Origin: Juglans regia
Lineage: Eukaryota; Streptophyta; Magnoliopsida; Fagales; Juglandaceae
Direction of reading: 5' to 3'
DNA length: 64,000 bases
Assembly: GCF_001411555.2 (NCBI RefSeq)
Contig: NC_049904.1
Location: 21,465,370 to 21,529,369 of the forward strand
In this document: positions 1 to 11,250 of the stretch, piece after piece
Numbering within the stretch: position 1 is the stretch's first letter
Layout: the number at the start of each line of letters is the position of its first letter
The notes under the pieces: generated by a model
What the model saw: only the letters and a program-made list of their open reading frames with translations
What the model was told of the DNA's origin: nothing
Databases searched by the model: none
Translations under genes and position numbers: made by a program

Positions 1-960
1 CTTTATTATGCATAATTATTAATAATATCATACATTTTATATATGGTTGATTATTTATGACTTATTATTAATTGATAACATATATTATTTTATATTTTAT
101 ATGGTCAATGATAATAAATTATATGACAATTACATCTTTACAGTGAATGTTATGCACATGAGCAGTACGTGGAGGCACTTTTCGTTACATTTGACGCTGC
201 TGGTAGACGGAATGGGGGATTGGTAAGTTTTGAAAGTATGCAAGTCTACTTTGATGCAATTATTAATTTTGAGATACATTGTAAATTGAGTGAAAGTTCG
301 AGGGAGTAAATAGTAATTAACTCATTATTATTATAGGACAAATGTTCAATAATTTAGAAGTTTACAAGTTGTACGTCCACTTATGTTAGTCTCAGACTTG
401 GGCTGGGTATTACAAGATGTTGGGCTCTACTGGATTTATCTAGATCTGTCGTTTTTGTCCAAAACGGAAACTATTCTGAAAAAACTAGAATACCTGTAAA
501 GTTGTCATTTAGGATGTTGGGGCTCCAAAGTAGTCACTCTAGAAATGCATTCAAGTCGAGTCTAACTTACACTTGGAAGATATTAATTATGTACATGAAC
601 TTGTATAATTATTATCTTTGGCCAAGTGAAATAGATCTCTTTAACATATCAATACAACCTGTTATAAATGAGATGAACATAGTGTGTGTGTATATTTATA
701 TTTATTGTACAGGTATTAAAGTTTTAGATACATTATCAGGGATGTTAAAAAAATGTATTTAGTACAAGAAAATGTGGCCGTAGATACTATGGAAATGCTC
801 TACTGTTGTCGGAATGGGTCCATTTGGCAAAGTTGTTTGTAAAGAAATTTCCAATTTAGAATAAAGTTACGGCGAACAGAGATTTGTTTATCAAATATTT
901 TCTACAAATTGAATCGAGATAGAGATAGATTGTGGACCATATTATATATAATGCTGAAAT
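1..960. other. Unassigned region with one exon-like stretch
   Basis: No gene is recognised here. A stretch at 144-222 looks like an exon on the + strand: it follows a pyrimidine-rich CAG, stays open for 26 codons and ends at a GTAAGT donor. I cannot assign its product and see no convincing partner exon. The rest is AT-rich. From about 970 the sequence matches the segmental-duplication block described below. Confidence 0.25.
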
Positions 961-969
961 TCATATTAA

Positions 970-1073
970 TGTCCATTCTTTTCCAAGTTTTTAAAATCTT
1001 TGACAGCTAGCGTGTGGTCCTTAATTAGATGATGATGATAAGGTTGTTGATCATCACATGCCAGTGAGGGTTG
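970..1073. repeat. Segmental-duplication block, copy A, part 1
   Basis: This segment resembles 14390-14470: shared stretches around 'GTTGATCA' and 'TTTAATTA(A/G)ATGATGAT' lie in the same order. It is continued at 6614, because a Copia element inserted after the GGTTG at 1069-1073. Inference: it is the upstream flank of an old receptor-kinase duplicate. Confidence 0.6.
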
Positions 1074-1537
1074 TCTCACGAAGTAAAACATGAAAAGAAG
1101 GATGAATGCAAGCAAGGAAGACATGAATATACTGAGCAACAAAGCTGCAGTACATGAGGAAATATATGCAGCAACAAAAGTTGAGATAAAGTACACTGCA
1201 GAAAAAGAGAAGTGAAAAGCAACAGCAAAAGGAAGAAGAAAAGCAACAAGAAAAAAGAGAAAAGTGTTGTCACAGAAAAGCAAGGGATTATCTGTGAAAT
1301 ACATGACTGCACACACAAAACAAAGTTAGGAAATCAACTTGTAAAGCACTGTCGAAACCATGTTGTCCATAAAGCTGCTATAGATTACTTGTAACTAAGT
1401 AGAAAGTTTAAAATTATTTTCTTTCTGCCTTTGTAATGTAAAAATAGTAGTAAGTGTTGTATCATTTTATTCAGATCAATGAGAATGAGATTTTTCTTCA
1501 TGCTTGTGCATTTCAAATTTCTGTGCATGTTTTAACA
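1074..1537 (+). repeat. 5' LTR of the Copia element
   Basis: 464-bp direct repeat of 6150-6613. The pairing, the flanking GGTTG and the tRNA-Met primer site directly after it fix both ends. Confidence 0.93.
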
Positions 1538-1552
1538 TGGTATCAGAGTAGG
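1538..1552 (+). other. Primer-binding site of the Copia element
   Basis: TGGTATCAGAGTAGG directly follows the 5' LTR. Its first 11 bases match the standard Copia primer site complementary to the 3' end of plant initiator-Met tRNA. Confidence 0.85.
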
Positions 1553-1608
1553 AATAATTTCCTGCAACACTTTCCCTTTCTTTTTTTTAACCATCTTTCA
1601 TTCAACCT

Positions 1609-4600
1609 ATGGCCTCCTCATCTTCATCTTCTTCTTCTCCTACAGAAGATCCAAATAGCCCCTTTTTCTTGCATCACAGTGACAATGCAAACACTGTCAT
1701 TGTTTCACCACCCTTGACTGGCTCCAACTACATTTCTTGGAGTAGATCTTTTCTTCTTTCCATTTCTATCAAAAACAAGTCAGGATTCTTGGATGGCACC
1801 ATCCCCACTCCTGACCTTGCAGATCTCTCTTATGTGTCTTGGTTACGATGCAACAACATCCTACTTGCTTGGATTTTAAATTCAGTTTCTAAGGACATAG
1901 CCTCTAATGTGTTCTTCATGACTTCAGCTAAACAGGTATGAGATAAACTCAAGGAGCGCTTTGCACAACCTGATGAAGCTAGGATATATCACCTTCAACA
2001 CAAACTCAGTGGCATAGTTCAAGGGCATCTTTCTGTAAGTGACTACTTCACCCAACTTAATGCCATTTGGGAAGAACTGCATAGCTATAGGCCACTTCCT
2101 TGTTGCTCTTGTGGTTTATGTACGTGTGATGCTTTAAAGAATGTTGGTGAAGTTCAACAGAGGGACTATGTTTTCAAATTTTTAATGGGTTTAAATGATA
2201 GCTATGATGCTGTTAGAGGGCAAATTATCTTGTTGAGCCCCTTGCCTTCTCTAGATAAGACCTTCTCACTTATTTTACAAGAAGAGAGGCAAAGGCAAGC
2301 AAGAAACATAGCTGTTCCTACCACAGAACCATCTGCCTTGCTTGCTTATCAAAATTTCCCAAAGAAAAAGGAGAAAACAGATATGGTTTGTGGACATTGT
2401 GGAAAGATGGGACATACAAAGGAAAAATGCTACAAGTTAGTGGGATTCCCACCAAACTTCAAATTTACCAAACCAAGAACTGGGAATGCTTCTGCTGCAC
2501 CTTATTCTGCAAATCATGTTGCTGCTCAGATTACTGCCTCAAGTCATGAAGCACCTGTTCCAAGTGCCTCTCAATTGAACCTCTCTCAAGCACAAGCACA
2601 ACACCTCATGGATCTTGTCAATGCTCAATTTCCTCAGCTAAACTTGGGACAAAAACCAATTCTGCCCACACCTGCTCCTGCCAAACTAGACACTACTGAG
2701 ACTAGCTCCTCGACCACACCATATTCAAACTTGGCAGGTAATCATCACTGCCTCTCCACTCTTTCCATACCTGCTGATCACTCTCATTCCAGTACTGTGA
2801 ATCAATACAAACACAGTTCACCTTCCCAACATGAACACTCTAATATCTATAATACACCATGGATCATGGACACAGGAGCCACTGATCACATGGTGTGCTC
2901 CACCTCCTTCTTTGACAGTCCCCCCTCATGCATACAGGCATTTGTGCAACTCCCAAATGGAACAAGGGCTCAAGTCACACACATTGGCACTGTTAAGTTA
3001 TCAGATTCACTATCACTAACTGATGTCTTATGTGTGCCCTCATTCACTTTCAACCTCATCTCAGTTAGGAAACTCACTCAAAAACCAAACACATGTATTT
3101 TTTTCTTAAAAGATCTTTGCTTCATTCAGGTCCTCTCTTCATGGATGACGATTGGACTTGCTAAGGTTCATGCTGGACTCTATCATTTGCTGCCTCCTTT
3201 TCATGACAGCAACATCAACCCCTCTTTAATTCTTCCCAATCAAGCTCGAGTCAACCAAGCAGCTATACAAAAAGATTTTGATTTATGGCACTTTAGATTA
3301 GGACATTTATCTTCACAAAGGATGAATTTAATTCATTCTCTTGTTCCTAATGTAAAGACCAAGGATCTATCTCATTGTAAAATCTGTCCTTTGGCCAAGC
3401 AGAAACATGTTTCTTTTCTTCCAAGTGTATCCGCTAGTTCATTTCCTTTTGAATTAATTCATTGTGATATATGGGGCCCATATTCTCAAGCATCAATTCA
3501 AGGCTTTCATTACTTCTTAACCATTGTGGATGATTATTCAAGAATCACTTGGGTGTTTTTAATGAAACTAAAGTCAGACACAAGAACTATCCTACAGTCT
3601 TTCTTTCAGCTCATAAACACTCAATTCAATAGCAAAGTTAAGAAAATCAGAACTGATAATGGCCTTGAATTCGAGATGACTGACTTCTATAAAAATCATG
3701 GCATCATTCACCAAAAAACATGTGTGTATACCCCTCAACAGAATGGTGTTGTTGAGAGGAAACACCAACACCTCTTGAATGTTGCCAGGGCACTTCTCTT
3801 TCAAGCTGGTTTACCTATTCCTTTTTGGGGGGATGCCATCTTAACTGCAGCATACATCATCAATAGGATTCCCACACCCCTTCTTTCTAACCAAACTCCA
3901 TATGAAAGGCTCTTTTCTTCACCACCCTCATATGATCATCTTCGAGTCTTTGGCTGCCTAAGTTATGCTAGCACTCCTAAGCACCACAGAACCAAGTTTG
4001 AACCTCGAGCCAAACCTTGCATTTTCCTAGGGTATCCTGCAAACATCAAAGGTTACAAGCTCTATGATCTAGAGACACATTCCACCTTTATTTCTAGGAA
4101 TGTAATCTTCCATGAAACTGTTTTCCCATTCCACTCCTCAAACTCCACTCCTTCCTCTCATTCCTCTTCAGACATTCACTCTTCCTTCCCTCATAATTTG
4201 GTTTTACCTCCTCCACCACCAGATAGCTACTTTCCACCTCCTCTTAATGAGCTGCAATCTACCAATTCTACTCTCCAATCTCAAACTCCTCTTGAAACAC
4301 CACTGCCCACTAACTCTTTTGATCCACCTCTTCCTTCACCTCATCTTGATGAGCTTCATGCCACCTCCACTCCTGACCCACCTCCTCGAAGGTCTACCAG
4401 AGATAGACATCAACCTGCCTATCTACAACAATACCATTGTCAGATAGCAGAATCCCTGCCTCTCACTGAATCCTCTTCATCCTCCACCTTTCATCCACTC
4501 AATCATCACCTCACCTACAAACACCTCTCCTCATCTCACCAATCCTTTTCTGTTTCTCTCTCCTTATTTTCTGAACCTCAATCCTATAGTGAAGCTGTGA

Positions 4601-5922
4601 AATTTAAACATTGGCAAGATGCAATGCAAACTGAACTCAGTGCCTTAGAGGAAAATAATACTTGGACCATTACCACCCTCCCTCCCCACAAAACTGCCAT
4701 TGGTTGTAAATATGTCTACAAAGTGAAGCTTAAATCTGATGGTTCTTTTGAAAGACACAAAGCTAGACTTGTGGCCAAGGGATACACTCAAAGAGAAGGT
4801 TTTGATTTCCAAGAAACATTCAGTCCAGTGGCCAAACTCACCACAGTTCGAGTCTTCCTTGCCTTAGCATCTATTCAAAACTGGTTTTTATCTCAAATGG
4901 ATGTTCACAATTCCTTCTTACATGGGGATCTAAATGAGGAAATTTATATGGACATACCACCAGGTTATAACATTCATAGAGAGCAGATTGAGGGGGAGAA
5001 ATTAGTATGCAAACTGAATAAGTCCCTCTATGGACTCAAACAAGCATCAAGGCAATGGTTCTCAAAGTTTTCCAACTCACTTACTTCTATTGGATTTCAG
5101 CAATCTAAGTCTGACTATTCTTTATTCACTAAAGTTAGTCAAAAAGGGTTCACAACACTCCTAGTGTATGTGGATGATATCATAGTGGGAGGTGATTCTC
5201 AAGATGAGATTGATTCACTCAAAACTTACCTTCACAGCAAGTTCAAACTCAAAGACCTTGGACCCTTAAAATATTTCCTAGGCATAGAGGTTGCAAAGTC
5301 ATCTTCTGGAATCAATATATGTCAAAGGAAATACACTCTCGAAATATTGGAAGATGCAGGTTTACTTGGCACTAAAACTGTCTCCACACCTATTGAGTTG
5401 AACCACAAGTTAAGCCACACCACAAATGAGATTCTGCAAGACCCCACAGCCTACAGAAGGCTCATTGGAAGGCTCATTTATTTAACAATTACCAGGCCAG
5501 ACATCACTTATGCTGTAAATGTTCTAAGCCAATTTATGGACAAACCTTCACAAACTCATATGCACTCAGCCTATAGAGTTCTAAGATATCTCAAAGGGTC
5601 CATTGGTCAGGGCATCTTCTTGTCATCAAGATCACATCTACATTTAAAAGCATATAATGACTCTAATTGGGCTGCTTGCCCCGAAACTAGAAGGTCTGTC
5701 ACAGGTTTCTGTGTGTTCATTAGAGACTCATTGGTAAGTTGGAAATCAAAGAAACAAGTGACTGTCTCCAGGTCTTCAGCTGAGGCAGAATACAGGGCAT
5801 TGGCTACAACAAGTTGTGAAATTGTATGGCTTCTTGGTCTCTTAAAAGAATTCAACATCAACCAAAAGAATTCAACATCAACCATGAACAATCTGCTCTC
5901 TTGTTCTATGATAACCAAGTAG
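1609..5922 (+). pseudogene. Copia gag-pol polyprotein, one premature stop and one frameshift
   Basis: Polyprotein gene for particle formation, proteolysis, integration and reverse transcription. The first ATG after the primer site opens with a Ser-rich stretch and a Copia gag N-terminus (PLTGSNYISWSRS). A TGA at 1939-1941 stops it after 110 residues, at a place where the family normally has Trp (a one-base change). The same frame then stays open from 1942 to 5922. Visible motifs in order: zinc knuckle CGHCGKMGHTKEKC (about 2388-2429), protease DTGATDHM (about 2869), integrase HHCC (H..H..CKIC, about 3292-3390), integrase acidic residues in HCDIWG, RTDNG and VVERK, RT YVDDI (about 5167), RNase H AYNDSNWA and SSAEAEYRAL (about 5650-5810). 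Near 5864 a tandem 20-bp duplication shifts the frame, so the C-terminus continues in another frame to about 6150. Probably inactive. Confidence 0.9.
5844..5883 (+). repeat. 20-bp tandem duplication that shifts the RNase H frame
   Basis: The unit AAAAGAATTCAACATCAACC occurs at 5844-5863 and again immediately at 5864-5883. Twenty bases is not a multiple of three, so everything downstream in RNase H is out of frame. Confidence 0.9.
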
Positions 5923-6140
5923 CCATTCACATCACAAAGAATCCTATCTTCCATGAAAGGACTAAACACATAGAGCTGAATTGTCATTTTGTTCGAGAAA
6001 AGGTCCTAGCTGGAATAATCACTCCTGTCCATGTTGCCTCAAAGTTCCAATTGGCAGACATTTTCACTAAGGCTTTATCATCTTCTGTTTTTCAATTCTT
6101 ATTATCCAAGATGGGAATCCTAAATATCTATGCCCATCTT

Positions 6141-6149
6141 GAGGGGGAG
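6141..6149 (+). other. Polypurine tract of the Copia element
   Basis: GAGGGGGAG abuts the 3' LTR. It is the usual plus-strand primer of Copia elements. Confidence 0.8.
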
Positions 6150-6613
6150 TCTCACGAAGTAAAACATAAAAAGAAGGATGAATGCAAGCAAGGAAGACAT
6201 GAAGACACTGAGCAACAAAGCTGCAGTACATGAGGAAATATATGCAGCAACAAAAGTTGAGATAAAGTACACTGCAGAAAAAGAGAAGTGAAAAGCAACA
6301 GCAAAAGGAAGAAGAAAAGCAACAAGAAAAAGGAGAAAAGTGTTGTCACAGAAAAGCAAGGGATTATCTGTGAAATACATGACTGCACACACAAAACAAA
6401 GTCAGGAAATCAACTTGTGAAGCACTGTCGAAACCATGCTGTCCATAAAGCTGCTATAGATTACTTGTAACTAAGTAGAAAGTTTAAAATTATTTTCTTT
6501 CTACCTTTGTAATGTATAAATAGTAGTAAGTGTTGTATCATTTTATTCAGATCAATGAGAATGAGATTTTTCTTCATGCTTGTGCATTTCAAATTTCTGT
6601 GCATGTTTTAACA
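6150..6613 (+). repeat. 3' LTR of the Copia element
   Basis: 464 bp, matching 1074-1537 with about nine differences. It is bounded by the polypurine tract and by GGTTG at 6614-6618. Confidence 0.93.
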
Positions 6614-7276
6614 GGTTGTGTGACAGCCGGGTGTAATAATATACAAGGCATTAACTTTGTCGTAGCCATTTTGTCACATTCATCAGGACCAGTACTACTT
6701 ATCCAATGACCTTGATTTTTAGATCCTTAATCAATGCAAACTAGGACATGTCCAAATAAAATTCGTAATTGATTTCTCATTGGAAACAATCTATTCACCG
6801 TAGGCTTTTTTGGCTTATTATAATTGGATTTTATTTCATATATTCAAAAATAATTTATTTTAAACGAATTTGAATTTATTGTAAACATTTTTTACTCTTT
6901 TATTTGGAACCATGCTTTTCCTACTAAAATTTCTATATTTATCTAGCTAGAAATTTTGGAACAATAATATTGGTATCCTTATAGACGATAGAATTCAACA
7001 GTGTGGCAGTTTATCTCTTGCTTCTAAATGTGCTTGTTGCTCTTTTTTGGTTTTGCTGACACCATCTTTCAATACAGTCGTGGATTGTGCACTGCCATTC
7101 ATTTCTTTTGAAAAAAGAGTGGAGTTCAATACTTCAATATTTTTTTATTGCTTCGTTCAAAAGAATTGCGGATACTTACGCACTCTATATTGTAAATATC
7201 ATTTCTCATTCTTAAAGCCTATCCACATTCTCAAGTCATTATTTATGTTAAAAGACCTATCTTCATCATATGGCTC
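6614..7276. repeat. Segmental-duplication block, copy A, part 2
   Basis: No gene. The first part (to about 6790) resembles 14465-14610. The second part (about 6895-7276) resembles 33660-34055, sharing for example TTTGGAACCATGCT and AACAGTGTGGCAGTTTATCT in the same order. The block resumes at 9627 after a LINE insertion. Confidence 0.7.
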
Positions 7277-7429
7277 GGAGTAGTACATGAGGAAAACTTT
7301 TCTCCTGACTAACGCTCCAAGAACGATGCGGTTTCTTGAAAACTCTTCTTGAGCTTTCATTCTCTTCTTGGATCTATTTCCAGTTTCACGTAAGGCTGCA
7401 TGGCAGTCGCTGAAAATGTAGGTCGATGA

Positions 7430-7795
7430 TTGTTCGTGGATCTCGTTTCGGTGGTACCCCAGCCTCTTCCCAAGTTGTCTGTGTCACAACGAGTGCCGAA
7501 AACTAAGGATGGGGAGTTATTCTTTCAATTCTCCAAGGAGGAAATCTTTCGTTCGGCAGAACCTTTTAGGTTCTCTATAGTTTTGAAATTTTTCGGAGTC
7601 GTCCTTCTTTGGATGCCATCCAAACTTTCATTCGAAATCGATGGAGTCTTAAAGGCACTCCAGTCGTTTCTACCATGAGGTATCCCTAGAACTTTTTTAT
7701 ACGAATGGCTTCGGAGGAAGATTGCATGAAGGCACTGTCATGGGAAGCTTGCGACATAGATGGGATCCCATATGGTGCATTCCATTGGACACCAA
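7430..7795 (+). pseudogene. LINE ORF1 fragment with DUF4283
   Basis: Translation in more than one frame gives FSKEEIFRSAEPFRFSIVLK, then RRPSLDAIQTFIRNRW and SEEDCMKAL, ending with ACDIDGIPYGAFHWTP. This is the order and wording of the plant DUF4283 domain, found at the start of LINE ORF1 and related gag-like proteins. At least one frameshift lies near 7595. The domain stops abruptly at about 7795, where the ORF2 C-terminal part begins. Confidence 0.65.
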
Positions 7796-9175
7796 AAAGG
7801 CTTGCATATGCGGCTTGCATGGAACTTAATTCAAGGTAAATCCTTATCGGCAATTTTTTTTAAAGGAAAATATGTGGGCTCTTCTCCTTGGTCTCTCATT
7901 GACATGAAAAAAGGAACGAGGTTTTGAAAAATGATCGTTAAAAGTATTCTTGATGTTCTGAGTAATTCAAAGTGGAGAGTGAGGGATGGGAATATTTTAT
8001 TTTGGTATGATAAATGGAGGGATAGGGGCCTATTAGTTGATGATTTCTAGATTGTGGGGAATTCGTTGCTTAAAGTTAAGGATTGTAAGCTGTATAATAT
8101 CTGGGATGTGGAGCTGTTGGTTTCGTTAGTGGGACAGGATCATGTGGATAACATTATTGAGGCTTTGGCCAATGGTAAGGAGGGGTCTGATGTGTTGATC
8201 TGGACCAAACAAGAGTGCGGCAGTTTTTCTACCAAATCAGCTTGGGACTGCATTAGAATACAAGGTTCAAGTATAGATTGGCATTCGTGGATGTGGCATA
8301 AGTTGTTGCCTTTTAAAATTTCGATTTTTATGTGGAAAGCATGGAAGATGGCTTTGAGCGTTGATGATCGTCTTAGACGGATTGGGATCCTGATAGTTTC
8401 TCATTGTGATTGCTGTGAAGAAGGTAAATATGAAGGTCAAAATCATGTTTGGAGGAGATTTTGCAACTAATATATGGCGTTATTGTGGTGCTATTTTTGG
8501 TCTTCCTCTTGGTCGTACTTGGATAGAGACGGTGATGGCCTGGTTTCGACGTGCGTCATCCAACTCTCAAGTGGGGATTTTTGTGGGGCTGCTTCCTGAA
8601 GATGCACTGCCCGTATGGAGGGTCGCATTCAGTCTATCAGTGCGGTTTGACATACTATTAAGAATTGGATGGGTTTAGTAAGTCAAGACATGAATAAAGT
8701 TAATAAATGTTCTACGTATGACTTGCAGATTTTACAGGTTTTGCAAATTCCGCATTTGGTTCCCAAGAGGTAGTATTTAAAGCTTGTGGCTTGGCAAAAG
8801 CCCGCTCAAGGGTGGTTCAAATTGAATACAGATGGTAGTAGTCTAGAAAACCCAGGCTCTTTAGGGGTGGGTGGTATTATTAGAAATGATCAAGGATATT
8901 TCGGTCATGCTTTCAATTCTCATATTGGATTCGGTTCAAATAATAGAGCTAAGTTGTTTACTCTGATGCAGGGGCTCAAAGCATGCAAAAATCTGGGGAT
9001 TAATTTTGTGAAAATTGAACTAGATTCTCAAGTGGTGATCTTGTGGTGGAATAGGAGGAGGTGTGGAGTATTATACTTGGAGGATTTTTGGGAGGATATA
9101 CTTGCCCTTATGGACTCTATAGATTGCGTAGTTCGGCATGTTTATAGAGAAGGAAATAAAGTTGTGACTAGTTAG
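7796..9175 (+). pseudogene. LINE ORF2 C-terminal remnant: RT end, zf-RVT, RNase H
   Basis: Pieces in order: RLAWNLIQGKS and FFKGKYVGSSPWSLI (end of the RT domain, about 7810-7900), WRVRDGNILFWYDKW (about 7974-8018), zf-RVT domain (GSFSTKSAWDC, KISIFMWKAWKMALS, about 8215-8420), and RNase H (WFKLNTDGSSLENPG, GGIIRNDQG, about 8810-9170). Frames are broken by stops and indels (e.g. 7915-7930, 8050 and about 8430). The RNase H stretch 8786-9175 is open for 129 codons, but its first acidic cluster is the only catalytic part clearly visible. Non-functional. Confidence 0.8.
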
Positions 9176-9626
9176 CTCGAAGCGGGGGAGCTGGTCTTAA
9201 CACAGAATGGAATATTATCGGGGATATGCCTAGGATCCTTCGAGGATTAATTCACTTGGATAAACTGGGTTTACCATCTTTGTGTTGCTGTTAGAGTCAT
9301 CCCTCATGTGGAGTTTGGTCGTTGTGTTGGTTTGGTAAGATTTTATATTCTATTTTTGTTGTTATGCTAACGTCTTTTTTTTCTTTTTTTTTTTTTGTAG
9401 GTGGAGTTTTTGTGCTTGTTTTTTTCTTTGGCTTGTTGTTTTTTGGTCAGCAAAATCTAGGCTCTTTTGATACCTGGTTTCGGAATTATCTTGTATCCCC
9501 AGTTATCGGTTTGTAACCACTGTTTTCTCCAACATAAATGAGGGTTTATTAATAAAATTAGGACAAGGCCACTCGTGGACAGGTGATTCTCTGCTATTTA
9601 ATAAAAAAATGAATAAAATTGATGAG

Positions 9627-9692
9627 ATGGCTCAAACCCTCTCTTGGTATGCACTTTGAATTAATTAAATATTGATACACCTCCAAAGGTAA
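9627..9692. repeat. Segmental-duplication block, copy A, part 3
   Basis: Resembles 34055-34115: GATGGCTCAA, then GAATTAATTAAATATTGATA and CACCTCC(A/G)AAGGTAATC. It is cut at 9692 by the poly-T start of the next LINE. Confidence 0.75.
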
Positions 9693-11250
9693 TCTTTTTT
9701 TTTTTTTTTTGAAATCAAGAATCGTATCTTTCTGTTCTCATTGATAACAATTGTTGTCATTACATCTCATTTCGTTTTCTATAGCTTGACTAATACAATT
9801 AGGAAAATCTTCTATCCAAATCTGTTCTGAATCTAAAGTTAATGCATTTTTTGCAAGTATATGAGCTACCACATTAGAGTTTCTATGCGCAAATTGTACT
9901 TTCCAGTCTGTTTTGTTCTTGAGCATCTTCAATCACCATCCCATAATCTGGAAATTCTTCTTTATCTTCATTAATGGCCTTGACTATGATTTGAGAATCA
10001 CCTTCGAAAACCACCCTGCTGAGATTAAGATCACTGCAAATCTCCATGGCTCGCCATAAGGATAAAGCCTCAGCTGTTGCTGCTGTATGAACATGCTCTT
10101 TCTGTCCACAAGCTGCTACTAAAACTTCCCCTTCCTCGTCCCTTAAAACAATCCTCATTCCCAACATCTTCTTCCTTTGGTCCATAGCTGCATCCAGTTG
10201 AGTTTTACCCAGCTTTCTCTCCGTTTTTTCCACTTTGCTTGCCTTACTAGCTGTGCATTAACTGGTCTAGGATAGTTTCTGTCTATTATCCTGTTGGCCT
10301 TTTGAAACTCTTCAACCTCCTCCTTAGCAATAGTCAGAACCTGCCCAGGTTTTTTGAAACAGTTTTCGAAAACAAATTGGTTCCTTCTTAACCACAGCCC
10401 CCTCACGATAGTTGCTGCTATTTCTAACTCAGCTTTTGGCAATCTTAGCATCAGTTTACCTTAGAGATCCAGCAAATCATCTTCCTTGGTGCACCATTTT
10501 TGTAAACATGTCAAAGACTCAAGCCACACATCATTGGTAGCAGTACACTTCCAAAGAACATGCATTATGTCCTCAGCCTCCCTTTTACAAACTGGGCATA
10601 AATCATTTTCCACCAATTTCTTTGAGAGCAGCTTCTTTTTTGTAGGTAGAAAATTATTTCCTGCCTTCCATAGAAAAAGCTTCACCTTCTCTGGTATGTT
10701 CAAATCCCAAATCCCCTTCCACCTGCTGTTAGTACCTTCTCCTCTTGAGGTTTCTCCTCTGGTAGCTCTTCTTCTCTCAACCTCCATGTGATATGCACTC
10801 CTCATAGAAGCGAAGGCCCCCACACCATTTTGTCTTCTGTATTCGTTTTATTAATGGGAATACTTAAAATTTGTTCAGCTTCTTCATCATTAAAGATGCT
10901 TTTTACCAAGCTCTCATCCCACACCCAAATATTTTGCTGAAACAGTTCCTCAACTTTTGCATTCTCATTTAAAAGGGACACTGGTGACTGAACACAAAAA
11001 GACAAAGGTGATGGCATCCATTTTTGTCCCCATACACTAATGCTTTTACCATTCCCCACCCTCCATCTCAAACCCTCCCTTATTAGATCTAAAGCCTCCC
11101 AAACACTCCTCCAAATCAACGATGGTTTGTGACCCAAATTAGCCTCCAACAGGGAAGAGCCTCTGAAATACTTCTGTTTGAAAATGCTAGCAGCTATGCT
11201 ATTTGGGTAATTAAGAAATCTCCACCCCTGCTTAGCCAATAGAGCTTTAT
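9693..11250 (-). mobile_element. 5'-truncated LINE on the minus strand
   Basis: A T-run at 9693-9709 (the A tail read from the other strand) starts a LINE 3' end. Read on the minus strand: RT thumb region NKALLAKQGWRFL (from about 11250), WRVGNGKSISVWGQKW, zf-RVT with CPVCKREAEDIMHVLWKC (about 10610-10545), then RNase H with a WVKLN start and EGDSQIIVKAINEDKEE (about 10210-9940). Truncation inside the RT thumb is typical of incomplete target-primed reverse transcription. A target-site duplication was not found with confidence. Confidence 0.8.
9738..11239 (-). pseudogene. LINE ORF2 C-terminal half with zf-RVT and RNase H domains
   Basis: Read from 11239 down: residues typical of the RT end (GWRFLNYPNSIAASIFKQKY, SLIWRSVWEALDLI), then zf-RVT (WDLNIPEKVKLFLWKAGNNF; Cys-Cys-His-Cys in CPVCKREAEDIMHVLWKC), then the linker and RNase H. 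The frame changes near 10815, near 10455 and 10200, and again near 9905, so several indels separate the parts. The last portion (VVAHILAKNAL) is the usual C-terminal RNase H motif. It is unrelated in position and strand to the LINE at 7277, and somewhat better preserved. Confidence 0.78.

Larger units (their letters stand above)
1074..6613 (+). mobile_element. Full-length Ty1/Copia LTR retrotransposon (RE1-like), lightly damaged
   Basis: Two 464-bp direct repeats (1074-1537 and 6150-6613) bound the element. They start TCTCACG, end TTTTAACA, and differ at about nine positions by eye (about 98% identical). The 5-bp target duplication GGTTG is at 1069-1073 and 6614-6618. A primer-binding site matching initiator-Met tRNA (TGGTATCAGAGTAGG) starts at 1538, and the polypurine tract GAGGGGGAG is at 6141-6149. 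One Gag-Pol reading frame in Copia order (gag, protease, integrase, RT, RNase H) fills the interior. An in-frame stop in gag and a 20-bp tandem duplication in the RNase H part interrupt it. The LTR starts TC, not the canonical TG. Insertion is recent relative to the rest of the window. The uninterrupted paralogous site is at about 14465-14475. Confidence 0.95.
7277..9626 (+). mobile_element. LINE (plant L1-like), internally deleted
   Basis: The insertion is delimited by ATGGCTC at 7270-7276 and again at 9627-9633, and by the uninterrupted paralogous stretch at about 34045-34065. It contains the beginning of a plant LINE (a DUF4283-type ORF1 segment) joined to the end of ORF2 (RT thumb, zf-RVT, RNase H), and ends in an A-rich tail (about 9600-9620). 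The endonuclease and almost all of the reverse transcriptase are missing, so it cannot move by itself. Confidence 0.8.

Noticed and set aside
1076..1394. Open frames in both LTRs of the Copia element
   Set aside because: Same sequence in 6150-6613. They are purine-rich LTR text and not genes.
4112..4447. Leu/Pro-rich open frame inside pol
   Set aside because: Shadow of the Copia polyprotein's Pro/Ser-rich linker between integrase and RT.
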